42,059 nt of DNA from an uncultured Clostridia bacterium (GCA_947646415.1 CANSGN010000006.1:66431-108489); one strand, 5' to 3'. Counted from the stretch's first letter, positions 24,650 through 33,249 are shown. The notes: generated by a model not told the origin, from the letters alone. Program-made: numbers and translations.

Positions 24650-26287
24650 TTACTTTCTTATGTCTTTACGTTTGATTTTACCGCTTATTGTTTTTGGCAA
24701 ATCGTTTGCAAAATCGATAATTCTAGGATATTTGTAAGGCGCAGTCAATTTTTTAACAAAATTTTGAATTTCCTTTTTAAGTTCCTCGCTTGGCGTATAT
24801 CCCTTTGCCAAAACGATAGTTGCCTTTACAACTTGACCGCGGATCGGGTCTGGTGCACCTGTTACGGCACACTCCAAAACGCTTGGATGCTCCATAAGCA
24901 CGCTTTCGATTTCAAATGGTCCGATACGGTAACCGCTTGATTTTATCAAATCGTCCGTTCTGCCGACATACCAAAAATATCCGTCCTCGTCAAGCCATGC
25001 CATATCCCCTGTATGATAGTAACCATCGTGCATTACGGCAGCTGTTTGCTCCTCGTCCTCAAAATAACCCATAAACAAACCCGCAGGTTTACCATTTGAA
25101 ATATCTATGCAGATTTCTCCCACTTCGCCTGCAGCACATGGTTTGTCATTTGCATCCAACACGCAAACTTTATATTGCGGATTAGGCTTGCCCATACTTC
25201 CCGGCTTTGGCTCCATACCTTTTAAATTTGCAACTGCAAGAGTGGTTTCCGTTTGACCAAATCCCTCCATAAGCTTTAAACCTGTAGCATTGTACCATTG
25301 TTTGTAAACCTCTGGATTTAAAGCCTCGCCAGCTATAGTGCAATACTCAAGCGATGACAAATCGTATTTTGACAAATCTTCCTTAATGAAAAACCTATAC
25401 ATTGTAGGAGGTGCGCAAAATGTTTTGATATTGTACTTTTTAAACAAAGGCAAGATATCATCCGGGTGGAATCTGTCAAAGTCGTAAGTGAATACACATG
25501 TTTCCGCAAGCCAAGCACCATACAACTTGCCCCAGACTGCTTTACCCCAACCTGTATCGGAAATTGTAAGGTGCAAACCATCTTCCTTAACCAAATGCCA
25601 CCAAGCAGCTGTCACGATATGTCCGATTGCATAAGTATGGTTGTGTTGCACGCATTTAGGATAACCTGTTGTACCTGAACTGAAATACATCAACATAGGC
25701 TCGGTAACTTTGGTAGGACGTCTGTCAAAATGGCTACTTGCTTTTTCCATACCATCGTCAAAGTTTTTCCAACCATCGCGATTTCCGTTTACAATCAATC
25801 TGTGTTTAAGCTCAGGACAGCTTTCTACCGACTTATCTACTTCCATAGCGACATAATCGTCGGGGGTGCAGACCACGGCTTTTACATGCGCTTTGTTAAA
25901 CCTGTATACCAAATCCTTTTTCATAAGTTGGTTTGTGGCAGGTACAGCAACTGCGCCCAATTTATGAAGTGCCATCATACAAAACCAAAATTGATAATGT
26001 CTTTTTAAAATCAACATAACTTTGTCGCCTTTGCCGATGCCCAAAGATGCAAAATAGTTTGCAGCTTTATTGGAATATTTACTCATATCCTCAAAAGTAA
26101 ATATTTTTTCCTCTTTATCTTTTGAAAGCCAAACCATAGCCTTTTTATTAGGCTTTGATTTTGCAAGACTGTCAACAACATCGTAGGCAAAGTTAAAACT
26201 TTCGGGATAATCAAAAATTATATCCTTTAAATTTCCTTTTTCGTCCAAAGTCTCTTTCACAAAATTTTTGTACATAAGTTCTGACAT
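24650..26287 (-). CDS. AMP-forming acyl-CoA synthetase
   Basis: 545 residues, ANL superfamily. ATP-binding P-loop YFSSGTTGYPK (about 190-200), adenine motif EGFGQTETTL (about 330), YHTGDMAWLDEDGYFWYVGRTDD (about 430) and hinge, and the C-terminal catalytic Lys in KTISGKIKR (about 538). The sequence type is that of medium-chain/ACSM-like or acetyl-CoA synthetase-like ligases, activating a carboxylic acid to its CoA thioester via an acyl-AMP. ATG 26287 follows GGAGGTATTGAT. Uniquely, a T-box leader with likely leucine specifier lies upstream (26436-26684), so the acid may be a branched-chain one such as isovalerate used for leucine synthesis by reductive carboxylation (inference). Confidence 0.9.
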   Translation of the reverse strand: MSELMYKNFVKETLDEKGNLKDIIFDYPESFNFAYDVVDSLAKSKPNKKAMVWLSKDKEEKIFTFEDMSKYSNKAANYFASLGIGKGDKVMLILKRHYQFWFCMMALHKLGAVAVPATNQLMKKDLVYRFNKAHVKAVVCTPDDYVAMEVDKSVESCPELKHRLIVNGNRDGWKNFDDGMEKASSHFDRRPTKVTEPMLMYFSSGTTGYPKCVQHNHTYAIGHIVTAAWWHLVKEDGLHLTISDTGWGKAVWGKLYGAWLAETCVFTYDFDRFHPDDILPLFKKYNIKTFCAPPTMYRFFIKEDLSKYDLSSLEYCTIAGEALNPEVYKQWYNATGLKLMEGFGQTETTLAVANLKGMEPKPGSMGKPNPQYKVCVLDANDKPCAAGEVGEICIDISNGKPAGLFMGYFEDEEQTAAVMHDGYYHTGDMAWLDEDGYFWYVGRTDDLIKSSGYRIGPFEIESVLMEHPSVLECAVTGAPDPIRGQVVKATIVLAKGYTPSEELKKEIQNFVKKLTAPYKYPRIIDFANDLPKTISGKIKRKDIRK

Positions 26288-26435
26288 ATCAATACCTCCA
26301 TTTACTGTCAAACTACCTCGATTTCACAACTTAACTTTTTATAATTTATCTACGCCGTATTAGTCGGACTATTGTATTTTAAATTATTTTACTATATTTA
26401 ATACAATCATTTTTTACCAATACAACAAAAAAACA

Positions 26436-26684
26436 AAATAAAAACTCGCCTCTAAAAACTAGAGACGAGATATAACCCGTGGTACCACTCTTTTTGCCGA
26501 TAAAATCAGCCACTTTCCGTATCCAACAATACGTTTTCCTATAACGGGGAACTCCGATATTCCTTACTATAAGTTCGGGAATATAGCTCAAGGGTGATTA
26601 AATCATAAGCTTTGTATTGCCTCGCACCACACGGCAACTCTCTGAAATCCCACAAAATGATTGCTGTCCCTATCACAGCCTTAT
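26436..26684 (-). promoter_or_regulatory. T-box riboswitch leader, probable leucine specifier
   Basis: Read on the minus strand. Stem I starts AAGG (26682-26679) and closes with CCTT. The distal part AGAGAGTTGCCG/GGTGCGAGGCAA is the conserved apical motif. The antiterminator T-box sequence GAGTGGTACCACGG is at 26490-26477, and the terminator CTCGTCTCTA/TAGAGGCGAG plus T-run is at 26469-26436. My fold of Stem I places codon TTA (26601-26599) between helices ATCAT/ATGAT and GTGAT/ATCAC, followed by A, which suggests leucine; TTT (Phe) one frame off is the alternative. Uncharged tRNA should allow read-through into the acyl-CoA synthetase gene 149 bases downstream. Confidence 0.95.
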
Positions 26685-26698
26685 TCACTTATATTTGT

Positions 26699-26727
26699 AT
26701 TTTATCACTACATTTTTAGTTTGTCAA
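26699..26727 (-). promoter_or_regulatory. Promoter of the T-box transcript
   Basis: Minus strand TTGACA (26727-26722), 17-base spacer, TAAAAT (26704-26699), about 15 bases before Stem I. From 26730 to 26881 I see nothing but AT-rich sequence. Confidence 0.87.
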
Positions 26728-26881
26728 CAATTTTTAAAAAATTTTTTCAACATTTTTTATGCAAATTTTATGATGTTACACTTTTAATTTATCAACTGTT
26801 TGCTTTGATTAGGTTAATTTATAAATTGCATTTTAATCATACAAAAGCTGCACTATAGTATATTTTATTAAAGTTTTTTAG

Positions 26882-28258
26882 TTAATTATTCTCACTTAAT
26901 GCCGATTTTTGATTTGTTTTTCCTTTTTTCAGTTTAATTAAAAATATTGCAAACAAAATGGCTGTAAGCACTATTGTGCAAACTTCCGCAAATGGGAAAG
27001 TCCACCAAACGCCATCAATGCCTATAAACAATGGGAATGTTTTTACGCCTACTATTATCCAAACAAGCCCCCTACTTGCCGCTATCAAAACAGAGCTTAA
27101 AGCCCCGCCTATTGCGGTAAAAAATCCCGAGCCGACAATATTAAAGCCAATCATAAAAAATGCTATGGCATATATTTTTGCACCGTGATATGCCATTTGT
27201 ATAACCGCAGCATCTCCCACAGGGTCTTTTGAAAACATTGCAATCAACTTATCCCCTGCGAAATATACAATCAAAAATACTATCAAACCAATAACAATGT
27301 TTATAATAAGTGCGGATAAATAAGTGTTCCTTACCCTTTTCATTTTGTGCGCGCCATAGTTATAACTGATTATTGCGTTTATTCCGTCGGAAATACCAAA
27401 CATTGCAAGCGTACCGAATGTAGCAATATAATTTATTATAGTAAACGCCGCAACGCCTGCCTCTCCCGCAATGTTTAGCAATGCACTATTGAATAAAAAT
27501 ACCGATATAGCGTTTGAGCCGCATACAACTGCCTCGGAAGAGCCGTTTGCTATAACGGGTGGCATAAGCTTAAAGTTGATTTTGCCTTTAAAAAAATTGA
27601 TTGCATTACTTTTTCTAAGCAACGGTATGCTGCAAACACAAAGCGCGATAAAATAGGATATACCTGTTGCAAGAGCCGCACCCATAACACCTAAATTTGC
27701 TACTCCGATAAAAAGATAATCAAGTAAAACATTGGACAGTAAACTTGCAACTGCACCATACAAATATTGATTAGGTTTACCTATAACACGTGTGGTAAAA
27801 CCCGTTAAATACATATTGCAAATTATTGGTGCAAAAAAGGAAATAACAAAAATATACATTGCTGAATCGGCAACCAAAATATCCGTCGCTTTTAGCAATT
27901 TTGCTATGTTTACCGAAAAAATTCCGCCGAAAATCGTAACTAAAAGCGATACTGCTGTTATAAATACACAAGATGTACGAAATACACAGCGTGCTTTGTC
28001 ATCACTTCCGCTGCCCAAACTTCTACCAATCAAACTGATTGCGCCCGTGCAAACAATAAAGGAAATTGCATAAATTATCTGCATAAAAGGCCCGACAATG
28101 TTAACACTTGCCATTGCATTTAGTCCCGCGAACTTACCCAAAAACAATCCGTCGATTATCGGTTGAGCCCCGTTGATGACCATTGCAATAATAGCAGGTA
28201 TAACATTGGCAGAAAAAACTTTTATTAAATTGTCCTCGCCCAATTTACAGCTTTGCAT
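26882..28258 (-). CDS. MATE-family efflux transporter
   Basis: 458 residues with about twelve hydrophobic helices. The N-terminal signature IIAMVINGAQPIIDGLFLGKFAGLNAMA and the repeated second-half equivalent (about residue 240 on, with FNSALLNIAGEAGVAAFTIIN) are typical of the MATE superfamily (NorM/DinF/MepA type), Na+ or H+ antiporters of cationic drugs or lipid-linked compounds. The substrate is not predictable. The ribosome binding site AAAGG is modest. Transcribed alone; no terminator is obvious after its stop. Confidence 0.9.
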   Translation of the reverse strand: MQSCKLGEDNLIKVFSANVIPAIIAMVINGAQPIIDGLFLGKFAGLNAMASVNIVGPFMQIIYAISFIVCTGAISLIGRSLGSGSDDKARCVFRTSCVFITAVSLLVTIFGGIFSVNIAKLLKATDILVADSAMYIFVISFFAPIICNMYLTGFTTRVIGKPNQYLYGAVASLLSNVLLDYLFIGVANLGVMGAALATGISYFIALCVCSIPLLRKSNAINFFKGKINFKLMPPVIANGSSEAVVCGSNAISVFLFNSALLNIAGEAGVAAFTIINYIATFGTLAMFGISDGINAIISYNYGAHKMKRVRNTYLSALIINIVIGLIVFLIVYFAGDKLIAMFSKDPVGDAAVIQMAYHGAKIYAIAFFMIGFNIVGSGFFTAIGGALSSVLIAASRGLVWIIVGVKTFPLFIGIDGVWWTFPFAEVCTIVLTAILFAIFLIKLKKGKTNQKSALSENN

Positions 28259-28420
28259 ATTTTTACCTTTACTTTTTTATATTTCCATTACTCTATCACA
28301 AAATATCAAATTAGTCAACAAAATGGTTTTGTATAAATTATCATAGATAAAACTAATTAATGTTATTTTAAAAAGGTCTAATAAATAACTAATCATTTAC
28401 GTATAATCGACAAAAACAAA

Positions 28421-28448
28421 CAAAAAGCCCGATTTCTCGAGCTTTTTG
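28421..28448. terminator. Terminator after the second dockerin-type gene
   Basis: CAAAAAGC-x-CGA and TCG-x-GCTTTTTG pair around TTTC with one mismatch; on the minus strand Ts follow. It stands ten bases after the stop of the gene at 28458-30587. Confidence 0.82.
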
Positions 28449-28457
28449 TTTTAGCTT

Positions 28458-30587
28458 TTAAAAGAAAATATTTATTGTCAATATTTTGTCAATTACATTC
28501 CTTACGATTTCCGCATCTGCAGTGGTTATTTCGCCTTTGTTGATTACCATGCTTGCTAGCTTTTTCTCCTCACTTAAATCGTCATATACAGTCTTATCAC
28601 TTGCTATTTCCCTCAAGTATGATACATCGCTTGCACTTATCCTGCCGTCGCCGTTAACGTCGCCCAATACGGATAGGTATATCGTCTCGCCGTTTGCCTG
28701 TATATACCAACCTGTTCCTACTGCTAGCTCTTTGCCACTATCCGCAATAACACTACTTATGCTACTATCTACTGCTCCGTTTTTATAAATTGTTTTGCCC
28801 TTGCCATCCAATAGTTGCATATTGCTTTTATCAATACCCAAAGTTGCTAGGTTGTTTACAAATTCGTTTACCGAAGTATTTGGTTTAATGTTTCCCAATA
28901 CATATCTTCCCAATTCACTATCATTGTACCCGTGTAATTTGTCATTTTCGCTATATGTTTTCCTATAACCGTTATCCAAATAAACAAAATCATATACGCT
29001 ATCGGCAAAGTACTCAAATAGGACTTCCCCGTTTTTCAAAACTGCTTTAGCATTTGTATCATCGGTATAAAAAATTGTGGACGGGTCGACATCACTATTT
29101 CCGTTATATGCGTAACCTGTTGTAAATGGCGTAAACCTGTCATAAGTGTAGCCAAGTTTTACACATATTTTTTTACTACTATCCGCTAAAGTAATCTTGT
29201 CATAAATATTTACTTGTCTATCTATTATAAACAAATCGCTTGCACCGCTATCAATGGTATTACCCGATATATCAAGGTTACCTGCTAAGTGCAGTTTTGC
29301 ATCTCTACTTACGGAAATTCCTCCGCCATCCACATTGGAATAGTTATTGCGAACATTAATATCTCTTGCAAAAACAACCGATTTGTAGTTTACTTGTAAT
29401 CCTCCTGCACCGACTTCGGTAGTTTTATTTAATGCACGATTGCCATCGATAGTACTATTTTCAATCATTACAAATGCAACATCCGTAATATAAACACCTC
29501 CGCCAAAAGTATCCGCTAAATTATTATTGATTTCTGAAGTATTGATATCTACCCTTGCATTTTGATTTATATATATACCTGCTGCGTAAGGAGCGTGATT
29601 ATTGTTTATTTTTACATTATCTATATCGTGTATACCGTTTCGCAAATAAAGTCCGCCACCTCTGCCAACGGCATCGTTGTATAGCACTTCAAAATTAGCC
29701 AAAGTATTAGCGCCACCATCAATATATATAGCACCACCGCCTACTCCGCTAATAGTTGCTGAATTTCCGACAAACAAACCATTTGTTATAGTACACTTTC
29801 CGTCAATGGAAACTGCACCGCCACGACTTGCAAAACTTGCTGCAATTATGCCGTCATAAAAATATAAGGCTGACCCATAATAACCGTAAATACCGCCACC
29901 ACCGCTCTCGCTTGTAGAATTGCAGTTATATATCATACCACCATAAAAATATACTTGCCCTGCTGAAGCATCGTTTGCACCTTTAATATTAATACCTCCG
30001 CCGTGACCTGTAGTCATACCGGCAGTGATTTTGCCGCAATTTACAGTGCTTAGTTCCGCAATAATTTGTGCATTGGTCTTAGACCCTTTATTTTCATATA
30101 TGCTTTTTACTTGTGCTTTAATATTGTCCGCATCGGCAATAAATTTACTGTCGGTAATAAATAGAGCGCCATGCACATAAAAACACGAAGCATAGTCTAC
30201 GGCTTGAGTTTGGCCTCTATCTATGGTATGTCCATTTAAATCTATTAAAATTTTTTCGCCTTGAAAAATATAGATTGATGAGGTTATCTTAATATCTTGC
30301 ATTAGTATCAATTTGCATATTACACTAGACTCTCTGGAAATCTTTCTCGCATTGCTTATTTGAGTAGCTATTTCCTCATCGCTACCTTGCCAATTAAAAA
30401 CAAAACTATCGTCAACTTGCGGTGGAGTAGCAACCGTTTGAATTTGATTCAAATTATTATCGGCACTGTTCGAGTTGTTTGTCATATCACTTGTTGCATT
30501 TACCGCGAACACGCAACCTAATATTAATAGAAAGGAAATTACTAGTACAAAAAATACTATTCCAACTCTTTTAATAATCTTTGCCAT
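28458..30587 (-). CDS. Secreted beta-helix protein with dockerin-type C-terminus (paralogue B)
   Basis: 709 residues. Signal segment MAKIIKRVGIVFFVLVISFL is shared with the 8927-10678 protein. Residues about 100-480 carry many short repeats of the GGGIY, GGGLYL, GGAVSI, GGAIYI type with Asn-rich turns (NNHAPYAAGIYINQNA, NNLADTFGGGVYI), a right-handed parallel beta-helix as in polymorphic surface proteins and polysaccharide lyases. The C-terminal 170 residues parallel paralogue A: DFVYLDNGYRKTY, LGNIKPNTSVNEFV, VGTGWYI, then LGDVNGDGRISASDVSYLRE and a degenerate second repeat. No catalytic residues are recognised. Likely surface adhesin or glycan-binding protein. Same upstream cassette, copy B. 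Confidence 0.85.
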   Translation of the reverse strand: MAKIIKRVGIVFFVLVISFLLILGCVFAVNATSDMTNNSNSADNNLNQIQTVATPPQVDDSFVFNWQGSDEEIATQISNARKISRESSVICKLILMQDIKITSSIYIFQGEKILIDLNGHTIDRGQTQAVDYASCFYVHGALFITDSKFIADADNIKAQVKSIYENKGSKTNAQIIAELSTVNCGKITAGMTTGHGGGINIKGANDASAGQVYFYGGMIYNCNSTSESGGGGIYGYYGSALYFYDGIIAASFASRGGAVSIDGKCTITNGLFVGNSATISGVGGGAIYIDGGANTLANFEVLYNDAVGRGGGLYLRNGIHDIDNVKINNNHAPYAAGIYINQNARVDINTSEINNNLADTFGGGVYITDVAFVMIENSTIDGNRALNKTTEVGAGGLQVNYKSVVFARDINVRNNYSNVDGGGISVSRDAKLHLAGNLDISGNTIDSGASDLFIIDRQVNIYDKITLADSSKKICVKLGYTYDRFTPFTTGYAYNGNSDVDPSTIFYTDDTNAKAVLKNGEVLFEYFADSVYDFVYLDNGYRKTYSENDKLHGYNDSELGRYVLGNIKPNTSVNEFVNNLATLGIDKSNMQLLDGKGKTIYKNGAVDSSISSVIADSGKELAVGTGWYIQANGETIYLSVLGDVNGDGRISASDVSYLREIASDKTVYDDLSEEKKLASMVINKGEITTADAEIVRNVIDKILTINIFF

Positions 30588-30609
30588 AATAAAACCTCCG
30601 TTTTCATCT

Positions 30610-30635
30610 TACATAGAATAAGTATATCTATGTAC
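30610..30635 (+). repeat. Inverted repeat, gene-proximal arm (copy B)
   Basis: Identical to 10702-10727. Partner arm at 30759-30784; 123 bp enclosed, the same length as in copy A. Confidence 0.92.
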
Positions 30636-30715
30636 AAAATCAAAGATTTTTTAAGTTTGAATATATAATTTTTGTATGCTTAAAGTAAAGAGTTTACAAA
30701 ACCTTTGCTATAACG

Positions 30716-30745
30716 TTGACATTATCTTACATTTTAGTTTAAAAT
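30716..30745 (+). promoter_or_regulatory. Outward promoter between the inverted repeats (copy B)
   Basis: TTGACA (30716-30721), 18-base spacer, TAAAAT (30740-30745), same orientation as in copy A. Confidence 0.75.
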
Positions 30746-30751
30746 ATACAT

Positions 30752-30930
30752 ATAATATGTACATAGATATACTTATTCCATGTACCCAAACTTTACATTA
30801 AAGGCAAATTTTTAACCTTAATAGTCCCGATTTTTGATAGGATTATTGCAGTGAACACCACTTTTTGCTTACTTTAAACTTTACACAAAAAGTAACACCC
30901 TCAAACTTTTGGTTTGCGGGTGTTTTTGTT
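30752..30930 (+). ncRNA. Putative structured small RNA, copy B
   Basis: Same helices as copy A. Relative to A, one C-to-T change turns a P1 G-C pair into G-U, so pairing survives only in the plus-strand RNA. The terminator arms differ at several positions yet still pair. Confidence 0.6.
30759..30784 (-). repeat. Inverted repeat, distal arm (copy B)
   Basis: Identical to 10851-10876, including the TACATGGA variant, so the arm-specific difference is conserved between the copies. Confidence 0.92.
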
Positions 30931-30932
30931 TT
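30894..30932 (+). terminator. Terminator of the putative small RNA, copy B
   Basis: AACACCCTCAAAC pairs with GTTTGCGGGTGTT around TTTTG with one mismatch, then TTTGTTTTTT. From 30933 to 31108 the interval is AT-rich with nothing recognised. Confidence 0.85.
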
Positions 30933-31108
30933 TTATCAGGCTTGTATTTTGCCTTGATTTTAAGAAAGTTTGTGGCTGAATTTGTGTGTTTATATTGATT
31001 TTAAAATTATAGTTAGCTTGTTTATTATTAATTATTCTAGCTGTAAAATTACTTTAAATGTTTTTATTTTGTCAATGTAATTTAACTAAAATAATAGCTT
31101 GTAACATT

Positions 31109-31135
31109 AAAAAAGCCGAACTATCTGTCGGCTTT
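31109..31135 (-). terminator. Terminator of the spo0A-like operon
   Basis: Minus strand AAAGCCGA (31135-31128) pairs with TCGGCTTT (31119-31112), followed by six Ts. It touches the stop codon of the 31136-31738 gene. Confidence 0.85.
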
Positions 31136-31738
31136 CTATCTTGTTTTTAAGTACTCTATAAAGTCATAAAACTCCCTTTGTCTTAGCTCCTGCATATTAC
31201 TTAGTTGTTTACCCATCCTTATATGCAAGTATTTTTCAAACTCAGGCAGTATTTTCTTTTCCATTATTTCCGTTCTTCTTACCCTTTCGGATATCCTATC
31301 CAACGTTTCTCTTCCTATGCTCTTTATATTTACTCCATCTATTTCAACTATGCTTTCCGCTTTCTTCCCATCGTTTACTATTATTACGATATACTTGTTT
31401 TTCCGCTCAAACTTACTGTTTGCTACTATATACCTTGTAAAGTATATTTCCTTTTCCGTATACTCCTTTTTGCATATTATCCGTATTTCACTTTCCCTTT
31501 TAGGATAATCTACATGTATACACTCTATCTCCCCTATGTCCGATTTTTCTATTTCTATCCTTTTTGGCATCGCCCTTTTGATACGTATGTACTTCTCTTC
31601 CAGCATTGTCAGTAGCTCGATATAATATCTTTCGTTTTTATGATTCTCTTTTCCTATTATATTGATTATATCTTTTTCGCTCCCACACATTGCTTGATAC
31701 ATACTGTATCTTTTACACTTCGATGCCTCGATATCCAT
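31136..31738 (-). CDS. Unknown protein co-transcribed with the Spo0A-like gene
   Basis: 200 residues, very rich in Glu, Lys, Arg and Ile, no signal peptide or membrane helix. Predicted mixed alpha/beta with a strand-rich centre (IRIICKKEYTEKEIYFTRY, KYIVIIVNDGKKAESIVEI) and a helical, charged C-terminus. I recognise no family. AAGGTGAGAAT precedes ATG, 27 bases after the spo0A-like stop, and the terminator follows immediately, so it belongs to a two-gene operon. A role linked to the regulator (partner, modulator or sporulation protein) is suggested only by position. Confidence 0.7.
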   Translation of the reverse strand: MDIEASKCKRYSMYQAMCGSEKDIINIIGKENHKNERYYIELLTMLEEKYIRIKRAMPKRIEIEKSDIGEIECIHVDYPKRESEIRIICKKEYTEKEIYFTRYIVANSKFERKNKYIVIIVNDGKKAESIVEIDGVNIKSIGRETLDRISERVRRTEIMEKKILPEFEKYLHIRMGKQLSNMQELRQREFYDFIEYLKTR

Positions 31739-31765
31739 ATTCTCACCTTACGCTGTCAGCTGTTT

Positions 31766-32569
31766 TTATCTCTCTTCTGAATATTCGCACATCAATTTGT
31801 CTGCTACCAATGCTATGAACTCGCCATTTGTCGGTTTGTCACTTGGGTTGTATACTTTAAATCCAAACAGTTTATTTATATAATCTATATGCCCTCTTGT
31901 CCACGCTACATCTATTGCATGCCTTATTGCTCGTTCCACCTTACTTGGCGATGACGCAAATTCCTCTGCCACATTCGGATATAACTGCTTGGTTATGTTA
32001 TTGATTAATGTTGGCTCTTGCATTACTTTTTTTATTGCACATCTTAAATATTGATATCCTTTTATATGTGCCGGTATTCCTATTGATAAAAATATTCTTG
32101 ATATTCTTTCATCCAATACATACCCTGTCTCACTTGTTCTTCCATCCCCATGCTGTTTATGCTTGTCCGGTTTGGTCATTACCTGCCATATACTTTGGCT
32201 GTTATACTTTTCCAATATTACTTTTCTCATTACTGAATACTCTAATGGTTTGAAAAAATAGTATGTTACTCCTTTTTCCAATGCTGCTGTCAAATACGGC
32301 TCGGTCAATATGTTTGACATTATGAATATCTTTGGTTTTACTGCCATTCTGCTACTGTTTATGCAATCCATCAACAAGTATCCATCCATTTTAGGCAACA
32401 TTAGTTCCGTTAATATTATATCTACACTAGTGTTTTCTAATTTAGCCAAACAATCTACTCCGTCGTGTGCTATTGCCACTACTTCTATTTCTTCGCAGCT
32501 CAAAAACTTCTCTGCTAGTTCGCAATTAGCTTTATCGTAGTCGACAACCATAAGTCTTAATTTTTTCAT
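31766..32569 (-). CDS. Spo0A-like response regulator with degenerate receiver
   Basis: 267 residues. The C-terminal domain (about 150-264) is a clear Spo0A DNA-binding domain: ITKQLYPNVAEEF, SKVERAIRHAIDVAWTRGHID, KPTNGEFIALVADKL. The N-terminal receiver (about 4-125) is recognisable (MVVDYD, ELMLPKMDGY, FFKPLE) but altered. The usual acidic pair reads Asp10-Tyr11, and the phosphoacceptor Asp position is Glu55. The Thr/Ser position is Ser85 and the Lys is kept (107). It probably does not take phosphate in the normal way; Glu could mimic the phosphorylated state. AAAGGAGAGTTTT precedes ATG. Whether it is the main Spo0A or a paralogue cannot be told here. Candidate 0A boxes lie upstream. Confidence 0.92.
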   Translation of the reverse strand: MKKLRLMVVDYDKANCELAEKFLSCEEIEVVAIAHDGVDCLAKLENTSVDIILTELMLPKMDGYLLMDCINSSRMAVKPKIFIMSNILTEPYLTAALEKGVTYYFFKPLEYSVMRKVILEKYNSQSIWQVMTKPDKHKQHGDGRTSETGYVLDERISRIFLSIGIPAHIKGYQYLRCAIKKVMQEPTLINNITKQLYPNVAEEFASSPSKVERAIRHAIDVAWTRGHIDYINKLFGFKVYNPSDKPTNGEFIALVADKLMCEYSEER

Positions 32570-32756
32570 AAAACTCTCCTTTGAAATGTATTCAATAATA
32601 TTAAATAAAATGGGTAAAAATACATAAGATAATACATAACCCTTTTAAATCACTATGCTTTTTAGCGATTTAACAGCTATATATTACAACAAAAAATTTG
32701 ATAAATCAAGTAATCTCGACAATATAATAATTGCATTAAAATATACTTATACATAA

Positions 32757-32765
32757 TTCGACAAA
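32757..32765 (-). promoter_or_regulatory. Candidate 0A box 1
   Basis: TTTGTCGAA on the minus strand, an exact match to the Spo0A box core (TGTCGAA), 188 bases before the spo0A-like start. Confidence 0.6.
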
Positions 32766-32786
32766 TACAAATTTCTATGTATATTG

Positions 32787-32793
32787 TTCGACA
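32787..32793 (-). promoter_or_regulatory. Candidate 0A box 2
   Basis: TGTCGAA on the minus strand, spaced about three helical turns from box 1. Confidence 0.55.
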
Positions 32794-33023
32794 TTTTGCT
32801 CTGTTAATCTAACGATATTGCTTTGCTTTTCTACATTTTTCGCTAATGCTTAACCGTATTTCTACTATATTTGCATAACTCTGATTCTGCCTAATTAAGT
32901 CATTTATTTTCTATTTGTCATATTATGGCAGTTTTATATAATCTCACCCTATTTTTACTTTCGTTAATTTAAATTATTTTCTTTAGTTTTTTCCTCAATT
33001 TTATTTTGCTTTTGTTATTTTTT

Positions 33024-33030
33024 TTCGACA
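33024..33030 (-). promoter_or_regulatory. Candidate 0A box 3
   Basis: TGTCGAA on the minus strand within a T-rich tract. The remaining sequence of the 680-base interval 32570-33249 is very AT-rich; I see no gene, hairpin or clear sigma-A promoter in it. Confidence 0.4.
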
Positions 33031-33249
33031 TTTTTTTGCATCTTATGTAATATCTTACCCATTTGCTTTATTATAGCACAACTGCATTTGCAAAATAGGT
33101 CTTTTTAAAAACATAGTTGCTTAATCTGTTGTCCCATCACTTTATAGGGTGCGAAAAATGTCTGTTTTGTTACACTTGATAAAAAATATTTTGTAAATTT
33201 TGTGTAAAATGAAAATTATTTTTTGCAATAACTAAGATACATATTTATA

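Larger units (their letters stand above)
30505..30906. repeat. Duplicated secretion/regulatory cassette, copy B
   Basis: Matches 10596-10998 in the same orientation relative to its gene, covering signal-peptide codons, ribosome binding site, both inverted-repeat arms, promoter region and small-RNA sequence. Confidence 0.92.

Noticed and set aside
26379..26591. 70-codon minus-strand frame in the T-box leader
   Set aside because: The sequence is fully explained by the T-box structure; the frame crosses the antiterminator and terminator.
26661..26858. 65-codon plus-strand frame next to the T-box
   Set aside because: Overlaps the T-box promoter, lacks a ribosome site and is hydrophobic by AT bias only.
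28458..30587. Repeats in the beta-helix gene considered as a CRISPR or DNA satellite
   Set aside because: The repeats are irregular at DNA level and in frame; they reflect GGGIY-type protein repeats.
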